A DNA stretch of 20,318 nt, taken from the NCBI GenBank assembly GCA_030560485.1, contig JAKTTS010000285.1, forward strand, positions 1 to 20,318, read 5' to 3'. The DNA comes from Ascoidea tarda (nom. inval.) (Eukaryota > Ascomycota > Saccharomycetes > Ascoideales > Ascoideaceae). Each line of letters begins with the position of its first letter. The stretch's first letter is position 1. Positions 19,086-20,318 of this stretch are shown in pieces. The notes beneath the pieces were generated by a model. The model saw only the letters and a list, made by a program, of their open reading frames with translations. It was not told the DNA's origin and made no database searches. The position numbers and the translations under genes were made by a program.

Positions 19086-20315
19086 CTATTGTTGTTCTTC
19101 GATATACCCTTCTTCGGTAATTTCGCCATTGTTAGTCATTGGTGATATCAAAATCTTAATATGAACATCTTTATTCTTAATCAAATCAATAAATCCACCT
19201 TCAACTCCATCTTCAATTGGCACTTTTTTAGTAATAAACTCTCTCAAATGTTCAATTGGCATCTTGCCCTTGGCCATACAGTCAATTATACCTTCGAAAT
19301 CTTCAATTGTATAACACATTGATCCGGTAATTCTCTTTTCACCACTAGTCATGGCCATTGGGTAAAAATCAATTGGTTTGTGAGGCCAAATGGCCAAGTT
19401 AACCAATGTTCCTCTTGGTTTCAATGCTGCTAATCCAGTATTGAATGTTATTGGCAACCCTGAACAGTCAAATGCATAGTCAAATCCAGATCCGCCTGGC
19501 GATAGCTTTTTCAACTCTCTGATTGCCTCTTCATTGCTTCTGTAGTTCATTGGATTGAATGGTGTAACGCCAAACTTTTCAGCTTGTTCTCTTCTAATCT
19601 TTGCAGGTTCGGAACAAACAACTTTGGATGCATCAAAGGCATTGGCTGCTAAGATACAGCCCAATCCGATTGCACCAGCACCGATGATTAAAGCACTTGA
19701 GCCCTCTTTGAAATCATTGACTCTAAAGGCATGGTAAGAAACAGACAATGGTTGGACTAAAGCAGCACAGTCTAATGGAACAAACGATGGAACTTTAACA
19801 ATATGATGGGCTGCAACAACAATATACTCGGCTAATCCACCATTGTGAACACCCAATCCAAATAATCCATTATCTTCACACAAGTTTGTTAATCCTAATC
19901 TGCAGGCTTCACATTCAGAAGTGCCGGTTTTCAAAGCTCTTAAACTTGAGTCGGATTCAGGCCATCTTTTTTTATCTTTGCAGTAATTAGTTGGTTCACA
20001 AACAACATTGTCACCAATGTTCAAGTCAGATCTAATTTTGGCGACATCCGAACCAATTTCAACAATTTCACCACTTAATTCGTGGCCCATTGTTTGGGGT
20101 AACTTCATACCAGAGATTGGGTGTCCATGTGGTCCAACCTTGTCAAAGAAAACAGGTCCTTTGACATATTCTAATAAATCAGTTCCGCAGATACCACACC
20201 AGTGAACTTTAATCAAAACCTCTTCAGGATGAGTGATCTTGGGTCTTGGGATTTCATTAGAAAATTTTAATTCATCTTTACCGTAGTATAATAAACCTTT
20301 CATAGTTTCAGTCAT
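19086..20315 (-). CDS. BDH1: (R,R)-butanediol dehydrogenase family, zinc MDR enzyme
   Basis: A 409-aa medium-chain dehydrogenase, complete within the window. GICGTD with Cys43 and GHE with His78-Glu79 form the catalytic zinc site. ECEACRLGLTNLC (about 134-146) is the structural-zinc lobe. The Rossmann motif GAGAIG is at 212-217, and Glu236 after the second strand suggests NAD specificity. GLGVHNGGLAEYIVV and FDYAFDCSG are close to yeast Bdh1. Bdh1 interconverts acetoin and 2,3-butanediol in the cytosol, using NADH. The first ATG is at 20315; a second Met five residues in (MKGLLYYG) aligns better with the short Bdh1 N-terminus and could be the start. The C-terminus has an extra acidic tail (EITEEGYIEEQQ). 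Position 188 is Gln in VQPLSV, where most relatives have Glu. Bdh1 and Bdh2 subtypes cannot be separated here. Confidence 0.92.
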   Translation of the reverse strand: MTETMKGLLYYGKDELKFSNEIPRPKITHPEEVLIKVHWCGICGTDLLEYVKGPVFFDKVGPHGHPISGMKLPQTMGHELSGEIVEIGSDVAKIRSDLNIGDNVVCEPTNYCKDKKRWPESDSSLRALKTGTSECEACRLGLTNLCEDNGLFGLGVHNGGLAEYIVVAAHHIVKVPSFVPLDCAALVQPLSVSYHAFRVNDFKEGSSALIIGAGAIGLGCILAANAFDASKVVCSEPAKIRREQAEKFGVTPFNPMNYRSNEEAIRELKKLSPGGSGFDYAFDCSGLPITFNTGLAALKPRGTLVNLAIWPHKPIDFYPMAMTSGEKRITGSMCYTIEDFEGIIDCMAKGKMPIEHLREFITKKVPIEDGVEGGFIDLIKNKDVHIKILISPMTNNGEITEEGYIEEQQ

Positions 20316-20318
20316 TTT

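Overview
The window is nuclear DNA from an AT-rich budding yeast (Saccharomycotina). Most genes are intron-poor and recognisably Saccharomyces-like. The single spliced gene, RPS7, has textbook yeast intron signals (GTAAGT donor, TACTAAC branch site, TAG acceptor). The RPS7 promoter carries CACGTG next to TTAGGG/CCCTAA motifs, the Cbf1/Tbf1 arrangement known from Candida-type yeasts rather than the Rap1 arrangement of Saccharomyces. The species cannot be named from this, and the CTG codon meaning cannot be settled because CTG is almost absent from the conserved coding blocks I checked.

Layout, left to right: the 3' end of an AZF1-type zinc-finger regulator (+, cut by the window edge); a convergent AT-rich gap; CYB5, cytochrome b5 (-); a divergent promoter with tandem mini-uORFs; BZZ1, an F-BAR and double-SH3 actin/endocytosis protein (+); ARF3, an Arf6-like GTPase (+); RPS7, with a 595-nt intron (-); PET9/AAC, the ADP/ATP carrier (-); a LAA2-like AP-1 accessory protein (+); a decayed ECM3-type membrane transporter pseudogene (+); an unrecognised acidic, serine-rich protein (-); a 2.6-kb stretch with no credible gene; and a BDH1-type butanediol dehydrogenase (-).

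The genes are ordinary housekeeping and trafficking genes, not one pathway. Several concern membranes and traffic (BZZ1, ARF3, LAA2-like) and several concern redox or energy metabolism (CYB5, AAC, BDH). No mobile element, viral relic, tRNA, rRNA or CRISPR array was seen.

The least ordinary signals are five. (1) GC-rich islands of about 0.4-0.8 kb sit in an otherwise very AT-rich background and ignore gene boundaries; one changes the codon usage of BZZ1 partway through the gene. (2) ARF3 carries Leu66-Asn67 in place of the almost universal Trp-Asp of the switch II/interswitch region. (3) The ECM3 homologue has three in-frame stops and one frameshift. (4) BZZ1 is preceded by two identical overlapping three-codon uORFs and a third uORF that overlaps its start. 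(5) RPS7 has a compact Cbf1/Tbf1 promoter module.
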